This document shows, one piece after another, positions 16,007 to 24,835 of a stretch of 64,000 nt of DNA; position 1 is the first letter of the stretch; every line of letters starts with the position of its first letter. Below the pieces are notes generated by a model. That model had not been told where the DNA came from. It did no database searches and saw only the letters and a program-made list of their open reading frames with translations. The DNA lies in the NCBI GenBank assembly GCA_963840545.1, contig CAWIZE010000004.1, forward strand, positions 62,001-126,000, written 5' to 3'. The translations under genes and the position numbers were made by a program. The stretch is from JAKAWQ01 sp963840545. GTDB lineage: Bacteria > Pseudomonadota > Alphaproteobacteria > Acetobacterales > Acetobacteraceae.

Positions 16007-16024
16007 CGGACACCGTGCGGACAT
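16007..16024 (+). promoter_or_regulatory. Candidate integrase arm-type sites, right end
   Basis: CGGACA at 16007-16012 and 16018-16023, spaced 11 bp, matching the pair near the left end. They lie 57-73 bases from the att core. Same orientation as the left pair. Confidence 0.45.
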
Positions 16025-16079
16025 TTTTTCTGATCGTTCCGGGTATTTTACGAACTTGGCATCTAACTCATTGGAAAGA

Positions 16080-16126
16080 TGGTGGAGCCAAAGGGAATCG
16101 AACCCTCGACCTCCTGAATGCCATTC
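16080..16126. repeat. attR: 47-bp direct repeat inside tRNA-Ala(GGC)
   Basis: Identical to 2314-2360. At this end the repeat completes a full tRNA gene, so insertion kept the tRNA functional. The first differing base is 16127, within the anticodon stem. Confidence 0.95.
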
Positions 16127-16155
16127 AGGCGCTCTCCCAACTGAGCTATGGCCCC
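16080..16155 (-). tRNA. tRNA-Ala (anticodon GGC)
   Basis: 76 nt including encoded CCA. The acceptor stem GGGGCCA pairs with TGGCTCC (one G-U), the D-arm is GCTCAGTTGGGAGAGC, the anticodon loop ATGGCAT carries GGC, and the T-arm is GAGGGTTCGATTCCC. It is the insertion target of the 13.8-kb element; its 3' part comes from the element side. Confidence 0.96.
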
Positions 16156-16183
16156 GGCCGAAGCCGCCCCCTATAGCCCCGCC

Positions 16184-17011
16184 ATGAGTGGCCGATCAAG
16201 GCGTGGCCGATCAAGGCGTGGCCGATCGAAGGGCTGGCTGGAACCGGGTGCGCGGGCGGAGGCGGAGCGGTTCGCCGCGAGCAATCTTTTTTCCTTCCTG
16301 CTTTGGCTGCGTCTGGCGCGGGGGCGGACGCTGGCCGACAAGGCAGCGCTCGCGGCCTGGGCTGCGGAGGATCCGGACGGGTTCGCCGACGCGTTCTGGG
16401 ATTTTGCGCGCGTGATCGGGGAGAAGGCGCGCGCCCTTTCCTTTGCCGAGAATGTGCTGCGCCACCGGGGCGGGCGCGCGGCCGTGGCGGGGCGCGGCGG
16501 CGCCCTCTCGCGTGACGGGCTCAGGGATAAAGCGGCTTCGTTCGCCGCCGCCCTGCGCGCGGCAGGGATCGGGCCGGGCGATGCGGTCGGCGGGTGGGTG
16601 CCCGACGATCCCGAGGGGGTGGCGGCGTTCCTCGGCGCCAACGCGCTCGGCGCGGTGTGGGCGAGCGAAGCGGATGAGGCGCAGTTCCGGCTCGAGCAGG
16701 GCGATGTCGCAGAGCTCGCGGCGGCGCACCGCGGCGCCGCGCTCGGCTTCGTGCGGCGGCCGCTCGCCGCACCGCTCGCGATCCTCGGGGGCGGCGTGGT
16801 GGCGCGCCAGGAGGCGTTCCTTGGAAACCTCCGCGACATCCTGCTGCGCGCGGAAGTGAGACCGGATCAGCGTGTCGTGCCCGAACCGGCGGTGGGCTGG
16901 CTGTGGGGCGTGACAGTGCTGGCGACCGGGGCGAGGCTTGATTTCGGACTCAGAGCAAAAGCCCCACCCGGACGAGCACCGCAACGGCGATCAGCAGCCC
17001 GGCCTGGTTGA
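16184..17011 (+). pseudogene. Truncated acetoacetyl-CoA-synthetase-like gene
   Basis: The frame encodes about 275 residues, whereas acetoacetate-CoA ligases have about 650. The recognisable part runs from FADAFWDFARVIGEK through FAENVLRHRGGRAAVAGRGG and LRAAGIGPGDAVGGWVPDDP to NALGAVWASE, the N-terminal AMP-binding layout. Later it jumps to DILLRAEVRPDQRVV, which in full enzymes lies well after a long segment missing here. The phosphate-binding SSGTTGxPK motif and the whole C-terminal domain are absent. The tail overlaps the converging gene at 16950. It also opens with a 15-bp unit repeated three times (GTGGCCGATCAAGGC, 16188 onwards). I judge it non-functional. Confidence 0.7.
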
Positions 17012-17360
17012 CCAGGACCGAGAGGCGGTGGGCGCGGGAGAAGGCGGCGTCCGCCCCGGACTCGCGAAGCGCGTTGATCCGCGGCATCAGCGAAAGCCAG
17101 AGCCAGAGCGTGGTCAGCGCCGTGAGCGCAAGGACGGCCGCGCACCAGGGCGCGATGGGGGAAAGACCGATGGCGGCAAGGGCGGCGGCGATAAAGACGA
17201 AGCGGTAATAATGAGGGAAAATCGCGCGGATGAAGCGGCCCGAGTCTGGCGGCTCGAGCGTGCGGAAGACGAGCGGGGCGACGATGGCGCCGAAGAACGC
17301 CATGCCGCCGGCGAGCGCCGCCAGCGCAAGCAGGCCGACAACCGCCGCCGCCTGGTGCAT
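16950..17360 (-). CDS. DUF4149 (TMEM205-like) membrane protein
   Basis: 136 residues with four hydrophobic helices (about 4-26, 45-65, 70-92 and 112-133). The pattern FFGAIVAPLVFRTL, PHYYRFVFIAAALAAI and LMPRINALR is typical of the DUF4149 family, whose function is unknown. It starts 12 bases after the end of the ahcY coding region (both minus), so it is probably co-transcribed with ahcY. Confidence 0.8.
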   Translation of the reverse strand: MHQAAAVVGLLALAALAGGMAFFGAIVAPLVFRTLEPPDSGRFIRAIFPHYYRFVFIAAALAAIGLSPIAPWCAAVLALTALTTLWLWLSLMPRINALRESGADAAFSRAHRLSVLVNQAGLLIAVAVLVRVGLLL

Positions 17361-17371
17361 CGGCGGAACGT

Positions 17372-18679
17372 TCAGTAGCGGTAGAGGTCGGGCTTGAAGG
17401 GGCCGCTCTGTTCGAGGCCGAGATAGTGCGCCTGCTCCGGCGTGAGCCTGGTGAGGGTCGCGCCGACCTTGGCAAGGTGGAGGGTGGCGACCTTCTCGTC
17501 GAGATGCTTGGGCAGGGTGTAGACCTGCCGCTCGTAGCGGCCGGGGGGCGCGCTGAAGAGCTCGATCTGGGCGAGCACCTGGTTGGTGAAGCTGGCGCTC
17601 ATGACGAAGCTCGGATGGCCGGTGGCGTTGCCGAGATTGACGAGCCTGCCTTCGGACAGAACGATCAGGCGCTTGCCGTCGGGGAAGACGACCTCGTCCA
17701 CCTGCGGCTTGACGTTCTCCCAGACATAGTTGCGAAGCGCCGCGATCTGGATCTCGGAATCGAAATGGCCGATGTTGCAGACGATGGCGCGGTGCTTCAT
17801 CGCCCGCATATGCTCGATCGTGATGACGTCGATATTGCCGGTGGCGGTGACGAAGATATCGCCGCGCGGGGCGGCGTCCTCCATGGTGACGACCTCGTAG
17901 CCCTCCATCGCCGCCTGGAGCGCGCAGATGGGGTCGACCTCGGTGACCAGAACGCGGCAGCCGGCCTGGTGCAGGCTCGCGGCCGAGCCCTTGCCGACAT
18001 TGCCGAAGCCGGCGACGACGGCGACCTTGCCCGCCATCATCACGTCGGTCCCGCGACGGATGGCATCGACGAGCAATTCGCGGCAGCCATAGAGATTGTC
18101 GAACTTCGACTTGGTGACGCTGTCGTTGACGTTGATGGCGGGGACCAGGAGCGCGTGGCTCGCCGCCATCTCATAGAGGCGGTGGACGCCGGTGGTGGTC
18201 TCCTCGGAGATGCCGCGCACGGCGGTCATCCGTTTCGGATGGCGCTCGTGCATCACCTTGGTGAGGTCGCCGCCGTCATCGAGGATCATGTTCGGCGTCC
18301 AGCCGTCGGGGCCCTCGATCGTCTGGTCGATCGCCCACCAGAACTCCTCCTCGCTCATGCCCTTCCAGGCGAAGACGGGGATGCCGGCGGCGGCGATGGC
18401 GGCGGCGGCGTGGTCCTGGGTCGAGAAGATGTTGCAGGAGGACCAGCGAACGGTGGCGCCGAGGGCGAGCAGCGTCTCGATCAGGACGGCGGTCTGGATC
18501 GTCATGTGCAGGCAGCCGGCGATCCGCGCGCCGGCGAGCGGCCTCGCCTCGCCGTACTCGGCGCGCAGCGCCATCAGGCCGGGCATCTCGTCCTCGGCCA
18601 TCGAGATCTCGCGCCGGCCCCAGCCGGCGAGCGAGAGATCCTTCACCTTGCAGTCGCTGGCGGTCGATCCGTCGGGCAT
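17372..18679 (-). CDS. ahcY: Adenosylhomocysteinase
   Basis: 435 residues, the usual bacterial length. It hydrolyses S-adenosylhomocysteine to adenosine and homocysteine, clearing the inhibitor of methyltransferases. Seen: CLHMTIQTAVLIETL near residue 55, CNIFSTQDHAAAA, the substrate loop NVNDSVTKSKFDNLYGCRE, the NAD-binding AGFGNVGKGSA (about 223-233) and the C-terminal GPFKPDLYRY, with the Lys and Tyr that complete the neighbouring subunit's NAD site. Start MPDGSTASDCKVKDLSLAGWG fits the family. The 5' side carries an 18-bp tandem repeat rather than a recognisable SAH riboswitch. Downstream on the same strand is the DUF4149 gene. Confidence 0.97.
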   Translation of the reverse strand: MPDGSTASDCKVKDLSLAGWGRREISMAEDEMPGLMALRAEYGEARPLAGARIAGCLHMTIQTAVLIETLLALGATVRWSSCNIFSTQDHAAAAIAAAGIPVFAWKGMSEEEFWWAIDQTIEGPDGWTPNMILDDGGDLTKVMHERHPKRMTAVRGISEETTTGVHRLYEMAASHALLVPAINVNDSVTKSKFDNLYGCRELLVDAIRRGTDVMMAGKVAVVAGFGNVGKGSAASLHQAGCRVLVTEVDPICALQAAMEGYEVVTMEDAAPRGDIFVTATGNIDVITIEHMRAMKHRAIVCNIGHFDSEIQIAALRNYVWENVKPQVDEVVFPDGKRLIVLSEGRLVNLGNATGHPSFVMSASFTNQVLAQIELFSAPPGRYERQVYTLPKHLDEKVATLHLAKVGATLTRLTPEQAHYLGLEQSGPFKPDLYRY

Positions 18680-18686
18680 GGCCGGG

Positions 18687-18776
18687 TCCTTGCGAAGGGA
18701 AAACTCAGGGCGAAGGGAAGACTCAGGGCGAAGGAAAGATTCAGGGCGGAGAGGAGAGTCAGGGCGGAGAGGACAG

Positions 18777-18781
<5 letters not shown>
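18687..18781. repeat. 18-bp tandem repeat between ahcY and rho
   Basis: Four full 18-bp units beginning TCAGGGCG at 18705, 18723, 18741 and 18759, plus a degenerate unit before and a partial unit after. They drift from AAGGGAAGAC to GAGAGGACAG. The last partial unit contains the rho stop codon. Confidence 0.85.
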
Positions 18782-20051
<1,270 letters not shown>

Positions 20052-20113
20052 GGATGGCCTCGGAGATTGAAGAAATGCGGGGCAGGGCAGCGGAGGATCA
20101 CCCGGCATGCGAT

Positions 20114-20135
20114 CCCATCGAACGCGTTCGATGGG
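20114..20135. repeat. Perfect 22-bp palindrome upstream of rho
   Basis: CCCATCGAACG followed directly by CGTTCGATGGG, an 11+11 perfect inverted repeat, 63 bases ahead of the rho start. As RNA it would form a hairpin in the rho leader; as DNA it could be an operator. The rest of the 20052-20322 gap shows no gene. Confidence 0.7.
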
Positions 20136-20322
20136 CACCCGTCATGCCGCCCGCCATGCTCCATGGCAGGCACTGTCCCGAAAGATCAGGGAAACGGCGG
20201 CGACCGGCCGCCAACGGGGTCGGCGGAAGTTAGGCACCTGGCTGCCGCCCCGTCAAGTCATCGAGATGGGAGAGGACCCCGGCGTGTCAAGCCCGCATCG
20301 TTCAGCACCCGCGAACCGTGGC

Positions 20323-20775
20323 TTAGAATGGGCGGACGACGACCATGATGACGATGATCACCATGAGCACGGTCGGAACCTCGTTGGCGATCCGGTAAAA
20401 GCGCGGCCGGCGGCGATTGGCGTCGGCCAGGAAGTCTTTCCGCCAGCGCGAGAGCGCGCCGTGGAAGCCGCTCATGAGGATCACCGCGAGCAGCTTCACA
20501 TGCCACCAGCCGGCATGCCAGTCGACCCCGCCGGGCGTCAGCACGAGCATGATGCCGAAGAGCCAGGCGGCGATCATCGCCGGCGTCGCGATCATCTTGA
20601 GGAGGCGGCGCTCCATCACCTTGAAGCGCTCGCTCTCGGCGGAGCCGGGTGCGGCTTCGCAATGATAGACGTAGAGCCGGGGCAGATAGAGCAGGGCGGC
20701 CATCCAGGAGATGACCGCGATCACGTGCAGCGCCTTGATCCAGAGGAAGACAGGGGCAAGCCAAGCGATGGTCAT
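20323..20775 (-). CDS. hemJ: Protoporphyrinogen IX oxidase HemJ
   Basis: 150 residues from ATG 20775. Four membrane helices with the family's conserved histidine in IKALHVIAVISWMAALLYLPRL split across helices 1-2, then RRLLKMIATPAMIAAW and WWHVKLLAVILMSGFHG with more conserved Lys/His. HemJ oxidises protoporphyrinogen IX to protoporphyrin IX in the inner membrane and replaces HemG/HemY in many alphaproteobacteria. Its start overlaps the ferrochelatase stop by ATGA, so the substrate made here passes to the product of the coupled gene. Confidence 0.93.
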   Translation of the reverse strand: MTIAWLAPVFLWIKALHVIAVISWMAALLYLPRLYVYHCEAAPGSAESERFKVMERRLLKMIATPAMIAAWLFGIMLVLTPGGVDWHAGWWHVKLLAVILMSGFHGALSRWRKDFLADANRRRPRFYRIANEVPTVLMVIIVIMVVVRPF

Positions 20776-21827
20776 GCGCGGGAGATCTCCTTGGGACAGG
20801 CGCGATGGCCGGGACCGCAACCGCCCCGGCCTGCAAGCGTGCAAAGCCCCGGCGGAAGGGCCCGGGCCTCGCGGACGAGGGCGGCGAGGGCGGCGATGAA
20901 GAGCGGCTCGAGCGCGGGGGTCGGGGCGCGGAAATAGGCGGGCACGCCGAGCTTCGCGGCGAGGTCGCGATAATCGATGTCGAGCTCGACGAGGGTCTCG
21001 GAGTGCTCGGAGACGAAGGCGATCGGGACGACGAGAAGGGCCACCCCGTCGGCGCCGGCGGCGCGGACCTCGTCGTCCGTGCTCGGGGCGAGCCAGGGCT
21101 CCGATGTCGCGCGCGACTGGAAGCAGACCCGGGATTCGGGGGCGTCGCGGCCGAGGGCAGCCAGAACGGCGGCCGCCGTGGCCTCGATCTGCATCCGGTA
21201 GGGATCGCCCGCCCGGACGACGCGCTCGGGCAGGCCATGGGCGGAGAAGAGCAGGCGGAGCGGAGCCCCGGGCGGAAGCGCGGCGCGCGCCGCAGCGATC
21301 GCACGGCCGACGATCGCGGCCAGCGCGGCGATGAAGGCCGCGCTCGCATACCAGCAGCAGATCGTGCGCGTCGGCCGGGCGAGGCCGACGGCGGCGGCCG
21401 CCTCGCGCCAGGCGGTGAGCGAGCTTCCACTCGTCGTGGTCGAGAACTGGGGATAGAGCGGCAGGAGGACGACCTCGTCGGGATCCCAGGCGGCGACGGC
21501 GCGCGCCGCCTCGCTGCTGAAGGGGTGCCAGTAGCGCATGGCGACGAAGGCGCGCGCTGAAAGCTCGGGCAGGGCGGCGGCCAGCAGGGCTGCCTGCTGC
21601 TCGGTCTGGGCGAGCAGCGGCGAGCGGCCGCCGATCCTGGCGTAGGCCGCGGTTGCCGGGGCAAGGCGGGCGTGAGCGATGCGGCGGGCGAGCAGCGGGC
21701 GGATCGGCCAGGGAACGGTGAGGATCGCCGGGTCGCGAAAAAGATTGAGAAGAAAGAGATGGATAGCCTCAGGGCGGTCCGGGCCACCGAGGTTGAAAAG
21801 GATTATCGCAACCTTGGGCATCGCCAT
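20772..21827 (-). CDS. hemH: Ferrochelatase
   Basis: 351 residues from ATG 21827 (ATG 21821 and GTG 21833 are alternatives; AAGGGTGG lies just upstream). It inserts ferrous iron into protoporphyrin IX. Visible: ILFNLGGPD at the start, LYPQFSTTTSGSS, the catalytic SAHGLPERVV, CFQSRATSEPWL and the FVSEHSETLVELD segment with the acidic metal path. The C-terminus has three cysteines (LCTLAGRGGCGPGHRACP), which may hold a [2Fe-2S] cluster as in some alphaproteobacterial enzymes; that is inference. Lies between hemE and hemJ in one operon. Confidence 0.95.
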   Translation of the reverse strand: MAMPKVAIILFNLGGPDRPEAIHLFLLNLFRDPAILTVPWPIRPLLARRIAHARLAPATAAYARIGGRSPLLAQTEQQAALLAAALPELSARAFVAMRYWHPFSSEAARAVAAWDPDEVVLLPLYPQFSTTTSGSSLTAWREAAAAVGLARPTRTICCWYASAAFIAALAAIVGRAIAAARAALPPGAPLRLLFSAHGLPERVVRAGDPYRMQIEATAAAVLAALGRDAPESRVCFQSRATSEPWLAPSTDDEVRAAGADGVALLVVPIAFVSEHSETLVELDIDYRDLAAKLGVPAYFRAPTPALEPLFIAALAALVREARALPPGLCTLAGRGGCGPGHRACPKEISRA

Positions 21828-21836
21828 GGCCACCCT

Positions 21837-22913
21837 TCAGAGGCCGCGCAGGAGGCCGACGAGCTCCACCACATGGACGGGCGGGGTTTCCGGCAACACG
21901 CCGTGGCCAAGGTTGAAGATATGCGGGCGGCCGCGCAGCGCCAGCGCGATCGCAGCCGCCTCCTCGGCCAGCGCGGTGCCGCCGGCGAGCAGCGCCAGCG
22001 GGTCGAGATTTCCCTGGAGCGCGAGCCTCGGGGGAACGATGGCGGCGGCGAGCGCGGGATCGGCCGTGGTGTCGAGGCCGACCGCGTCGAGCCCCGGCAG
22101 GGCAGCGTAAGGCCCCAGCATGAGGCCGGCGAGGCGGGGAAAGCCGATCAGCGGGAGGCAAGGAAAGCGGGCTTTCAGGGCGGTGAGGATGCGGGCGGTC
22201 GGGCTGATGACGAGGCTGCGGAAAAGCGCGGGCGGTAGGAGGCCGGCCCAGCTGTCGAACAGCATGAGCGCCTCGGCTCCGGCCTCGGCCTGGGCGGCGA
22301 GCCAAGCGATGGTGGCCTCGGTGAGGCGCTCGATCAGCGCGGCGAGGAGTGCCGGATCCTCGCGGGCCAGGCGCCGCGTCGCCGGGAAGGTTCCGCCGGC
22401 GCCGTCCACGAGATAGCAGGCAAGGGTGAAGGGCGCGCCGCCGAAGCCGATGAGGGCGACCGTGGCGGGAAGTGCGGCGCGGACCGCGCGGATCGTCTCG
22501 AGGACGGGGGCCATCGCCTCCGGCAGGCGGGCCGGATCGAGCGCGGCGACCTCGCCCCGCTCCCGGAGCGGCGGCAGCACGGGTCCCTGGCCCTCGGCGT
22601 AGGCGAGCGGGCGGCCGAGCGCCCAGGCCAGGAGAGGAAGGTCGCTGAAGAGGATCGCCGCATCGAGGCCGAACCGGCGCACCGGCTGGAGCGTCGCCTC
22701 GGCCGCGAGATCAGGCGTGGTGCAGAGCGTGAGGAAGTCGCCGGCACGCTCCCTGAGCGCCCGATATTCCGGCAGATAGCGTCCCGCCTGACGCATGAGC
22801 CAGACGGGCGGCGGCCAAAGCGGGCTGCCCGAGAGGACGCGAAGCAACGGCTTGCGAACCTCAAGAGAAGAATCCTTCCCTTCTTCGTTCTGTGTAGGTT
22901 GAACCCTGTGCAA
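21837..22913 (-). CDS. hemE: Uroporphyrinogen decarboxylase
   Basis: About 358 residues. Family marks: PPPVWLMRQAGRYLPEYR, AAILFSDLPLLAWALG (substrate aspartate), GFGGAPFTLACYLVDG and the C-terminal FNLGHGVLPETPP. It decarboxylates uroporphyrinogen III to coproporphyrinogen III. The start is uncertain: conserved sequence begins at RKPLLRVLSG, and the nearest upstream in-frame start giving normal length is TTG 22913; GTGs further upstream would reach into the origin-like gap. Followed nine bases later by hemH. Its upstream neighbour across the gap is the RP001-type gene, the gene pair that flanks oriC in Caulobacter and Rickettsia. Confidence 0.93.
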   Translation of the reverse strand: MHRVQPTQNEEGKDSSLEVRKPLLRVLSGSPLWPPPVWLMRQAGRYLPEYRALRERAGDFLTLCTTPDLAAEATLQPVRRFGLDAAILFSDLPLLAWALGRPLAYAEGQGPVLPPLRERGEVAALDPARLPEAMAPVLETIRAVRAALPATVALIGFGGAPFTLACYLVDGAGGTFPATRRLAREDPALLAALIERLTEATIAWLAAQAEAGAEALMLFDSWAGLLPPALFRSLVISPTARILTALKARFPCLPLIGFPRLAGLMLGPYAALPGLDAVGLDTTADPALAAAIVPPRLALQGNLDPLALLAGGTALAEEAAAIALALRGRPHIFNLGHGVLPETPPVHVVELVGLLRGL

Positions 22914-23197
22914 TCCGGGGTACCCCGATCTTCCTCCGCTCACGGGCGATTGATCCACATGAGGCTCGCTCCGCAAGCCTTGAAAAAAGACCAGGGCAGA
23001 GCGGTTGTGCACAATGGCGCCGCGAGGCCCGGATTTCTACACGCTGTACCGCCCAGGGCGGAGTTATCCCCGCAAGCAGGGCGGAGGGCGGGCAGGGCGA
23101 TCCTTGTCCCCGGGACTCACGCTTGCCCGGGCAATAGGTGAAGGGAGGCGCAGTGCCTCGGCCTTCCTTGGCCGTGGTGGGTGCGCTATGCGGATGG
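22914..23197. other. Probable chromosomal replication origin (oriC) region
   Basis: The gap between divergent hemE and the RP001/PPSR gene. Established: in Caulobacter crescentus and Rickettsia the origin lies between these two genes. In this gap there are DnaA-box-like 9-mers (consensus TTATCCACA): TGATCCACA at 22951 (one mismatch), TTGTGCACA at 23005 (palindromic with the next base; one mismatch to TTATNCACA), TTATCCCCG at 23064 and TTGTCCCCG at 23104 (weaker). A short A-run is at 22983. No strong AT-rich unwinding element is obvious, so the exact origin could extend to either side. Confidence 0.6.
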
Positions 23198-24088
23198 ATG
23201 GCTGAAGCGCGGCTAAATCTGCATCTTGTTTCGGATGCGACCGGCGATACGTTGAACGCGATCGCGCGGGCGACGGTGGTGCAGTTCGAGCACGCGAACA
23301 TCCTCTATCACCGTTGGAGCCTGATCCGGACGCGGTTCCAGATGCATCGGGTGCTGGAGGGGATCGAGGGCGAGCCCGGACCTGTGCTTTCGACGGTGAT
23401 CGACCGGGCGTTGCGTGCCGAGCTTGAGACCACCTGCCAGCGGCTCGGCCTGCCGGTCGTCAATGTGCTCGATCCCGTGCTCTCGTTGCTCTCCGAGAAG
23501 GTGGGCGAGCAGGCGGCGGCGCGGCCGGGCCGGCAATATCGCCTCGATGCCGACTATTTCCGCCGGATCGATGCCATGCATTACGTGCTCGCCCATGACG
23601 ACGGACAGGCCAGTGCCGGGATTGCCGAAGCCGATGTGCTGCTGGTCGGCGTCTCGCGCAGCTCCAAGACGCCGACCGCGTTCTATCTCGCCAATCGCGG
23701 GGTGAAGGCGGCCAACGTGCCGCTGGTGCCGAACCTGCCGCTGCCGCCGGCGCTCGAGGACCCGCCCTGCCCGGTGGTCGGGCTGACCATCGAGCCCGAG
23801 CGCCTGATCGAGATCCGCCGCCATCGGCTGAGCGCGATCGGGGCGCAGGCACCGGCAACCGCCGCGCGCGCCGAGACGCCGGCCTATGTGGACCGGGAGG
23901 CGGTGGCGGCGGAGGTGCTCTGGGCGCGGCGGATGTGCAGCCGCCATGGCTGGCCGGTGATCGACGTGACGCGTCGCTCGATCGAGGAGACCGCCGCGGG
24001 GGTGGTCAAGCATATCGAGGGATGGCACGCGCGGCGCGAGGCGAGGGTGGCAGAGCAAGCGCGGGCCAAGGATGGCCCTGCAGCGTGA
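23198..24088 (+). CDS. Kinase/pyrophosphorylase (PPSR/DUF299 family)
   Basis: 296 residues from ATG 23198, matching the family start MAEARLNLHLVSDATGDTLN. The P-loop-like GVSRSSKTPTAFYLANRG (about 151-168) and the DVTRRSIEETAAGV end are diagnostic. These enzymes reversibly phosphorylate pyruvate phosphate dikinase or PEP synthetase using ADP and remove the phosphate with Pi. It is the homologue of Rickettsia RP001, the gene beside oriC in alphaproteobacteria. Its last 17 bases overlap maf. Confidence 0.93.
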   Translation: MAEARLNLHLVSDATGDTLNAIARATVVQFEHANILYHRWSLIRTRFQMHRVLEGIEGEPGPVLSTVIDRALRAELETTCQRLGLPVVNVLDPVLSLLSEKVGEQAAARPGRQYRLDADYFRRIDAMHYVLAHDDGQASAGIAEADVLLVGVSRSSKTPTAFYLANRGVKAANVPLVPNLPLPPALEDPPCPVVGLTIEPERLIEIRRHRLSAIGAQAPATAARAETPAYVDREAVAAEVLWARRMCSRHGWPVIDVTRRSIEETAAGVVKHIEGWHARREARVAEQARAKDGPAA

Positions 24089-24686
24089 ACGCCCGGAGCT
24101 GGTGCTGGCGAGCGGCTCGGCGGCGCGCGCGATGCTGCTCGGCGCGGCCGGGCTCCGCTTCCGGGTGGCGCCGGCGGCGCTCGATGAGCAGGCGGTGAGG
24201 GAGGCCGCGCGCGGTGCGGGCACGGAGGCGGCAGGGGCCGCGGCCGCGCTGGCCGAGGCCAAGGCGCGCGCCGGCAGCGAAGCGGCGCCGGAGGCGCTGG
24301 TGATCGGCGCTGACCAGATCCTCGCCTGCGAGGGACGCTGGTTCGAAAAGCCGGCCGGGCGCGCGGAGGCTGCCCGGCAGCTCCGGATGCTGCGGGGCCG
24401 GACGCATCTGCTGGCGAGCGCGGTGGCATGCGCGAGAAAGGGCGAGGTGCTTTGGCACGCTGTCGCCGAGGCGCGGCTCGCCTTTCGCGACTTCTCGGAC
24501 GATGTGCTCGAGGCGATCCTGGAGGCCGACGCGGCGGCGATCGGCAGCTCGGTCGGCGGCTACCGCCTCGAGGGGCCGGGCGTTCAACTCTGCGAGCGGA
24601 TCGAGGGCGATCATTTCACCATCCTCGGCCTGCCGCTCCTGCCGCTGCTCCAATTCCTGCGGGCCGAGGGCGTCCTCCTGGAGTGA
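24072..24686 (+). CDS. maf: Maf-family nucleotide pyrophosphatase
   Basis: 204 residues. LVLASGSAARAMLL at the start is the Maf signature (usually LASxSPRR), followed by VIGADQIL with the metal-binding aspartate and the C-terminal GSSVGGYRLEGPGVQL and IEGDHFTILGLPL. Maf proteins hydrolyse non-canonical or modified nucleoside triphosphates to monophosphates. Overlaps the preceding gene, so translation is coupled. In many relatives aroE, coaE and dnaQ follow here; instead the next gene is the TetR relic of an efflux operon, so the usual order is interrupted. Confidence 0.88.
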   Translation: MALQRERPELVLASGSAARAMLLGAAGLRFRVAPAALDEQAVREAARGAGTEAAGAAAALAEAKARAGSEAAPEALVIGADQILACEGRWFEKPAGRAEAARQLRMLRGRTHLLASAVACARKGEVLWHAVAEARLAFRDFSDDVLEAILEADAAAIGSSVGGYRLEGPGVQLCERIEGDHFTILGLPLLPLLQFLRAEGVLLE

Positions 24687-24789
24687 TGGAAAGAGCCGGA
24701 ATCGGGTCGTCCGGCCGGACGGTGAGCCTGGGGTTGAAGGAGGAGTCTCGGGCACCGAGGTGAGTAGGAGCGCTGGCGCGCGAAAAAAT

Positions 24790-24827
24790 ATCGATCGATT
24801 GATATTGTCTGTCGATCGACATATATG
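24790..24827 (+). promoter_or_regulatory. Promoter with overlapping palindromic operators for the TetR/RND operon
   Basis: -35 TTGATA (24799-24804), 17-bp spacer, -10 TATATG (24822-24827). ATCGATCGAT (24790-24799) and TGTCGATCGACA (24810-24821) are perfect palindromes sharing TCGATCGA; their centres are 21 bp apart, two helical turns, so two repressor dimers could bind the same face. The second lies in the spacer, typical of TetR repression. The stretch is much more AT-rich than its surroundings. Confidence 0.7.
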
Positions 24828-24835
24828 CGGGCCGC

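Larger units (their letters stand above)
2314..16126. mobile_element. Integrated phage-satellite-like element in tRNA-Ala(GGC)
   Basis: A 13.8-kb element bounded by perfect 47-bp att repeats. Order: integrase, unknown, small AT-hook-like protein, SF2 helicase, Toprim protein, VapE-type ATPase, symmetric repeat cluster, TerS-like, TerL ATPase, TerL nuclease, four unknowns, baseplate-hub-like protein, wHTH protein, small protein, HEAGH protein, ParB-motif protein, then a short reverse-strand gene at attR. Nearly all genes point rightwards, many with ATGA overlaps. Seen: replication and packaging modules. Not seen: portal, head protease, major capsid, tail tube, tape measure, lysis genes or a CI-type repressor. 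Inference: a satellite relying on a helper phage, or a reduced prophage. Confidence 0.85.

Noticed and set aside
18680..18776. SAH riboswitch upstream of ahcY
   Set aside because: The upstream stretch is an 18-bp tandem repeat and shows no conserved SAH-aptamer core.
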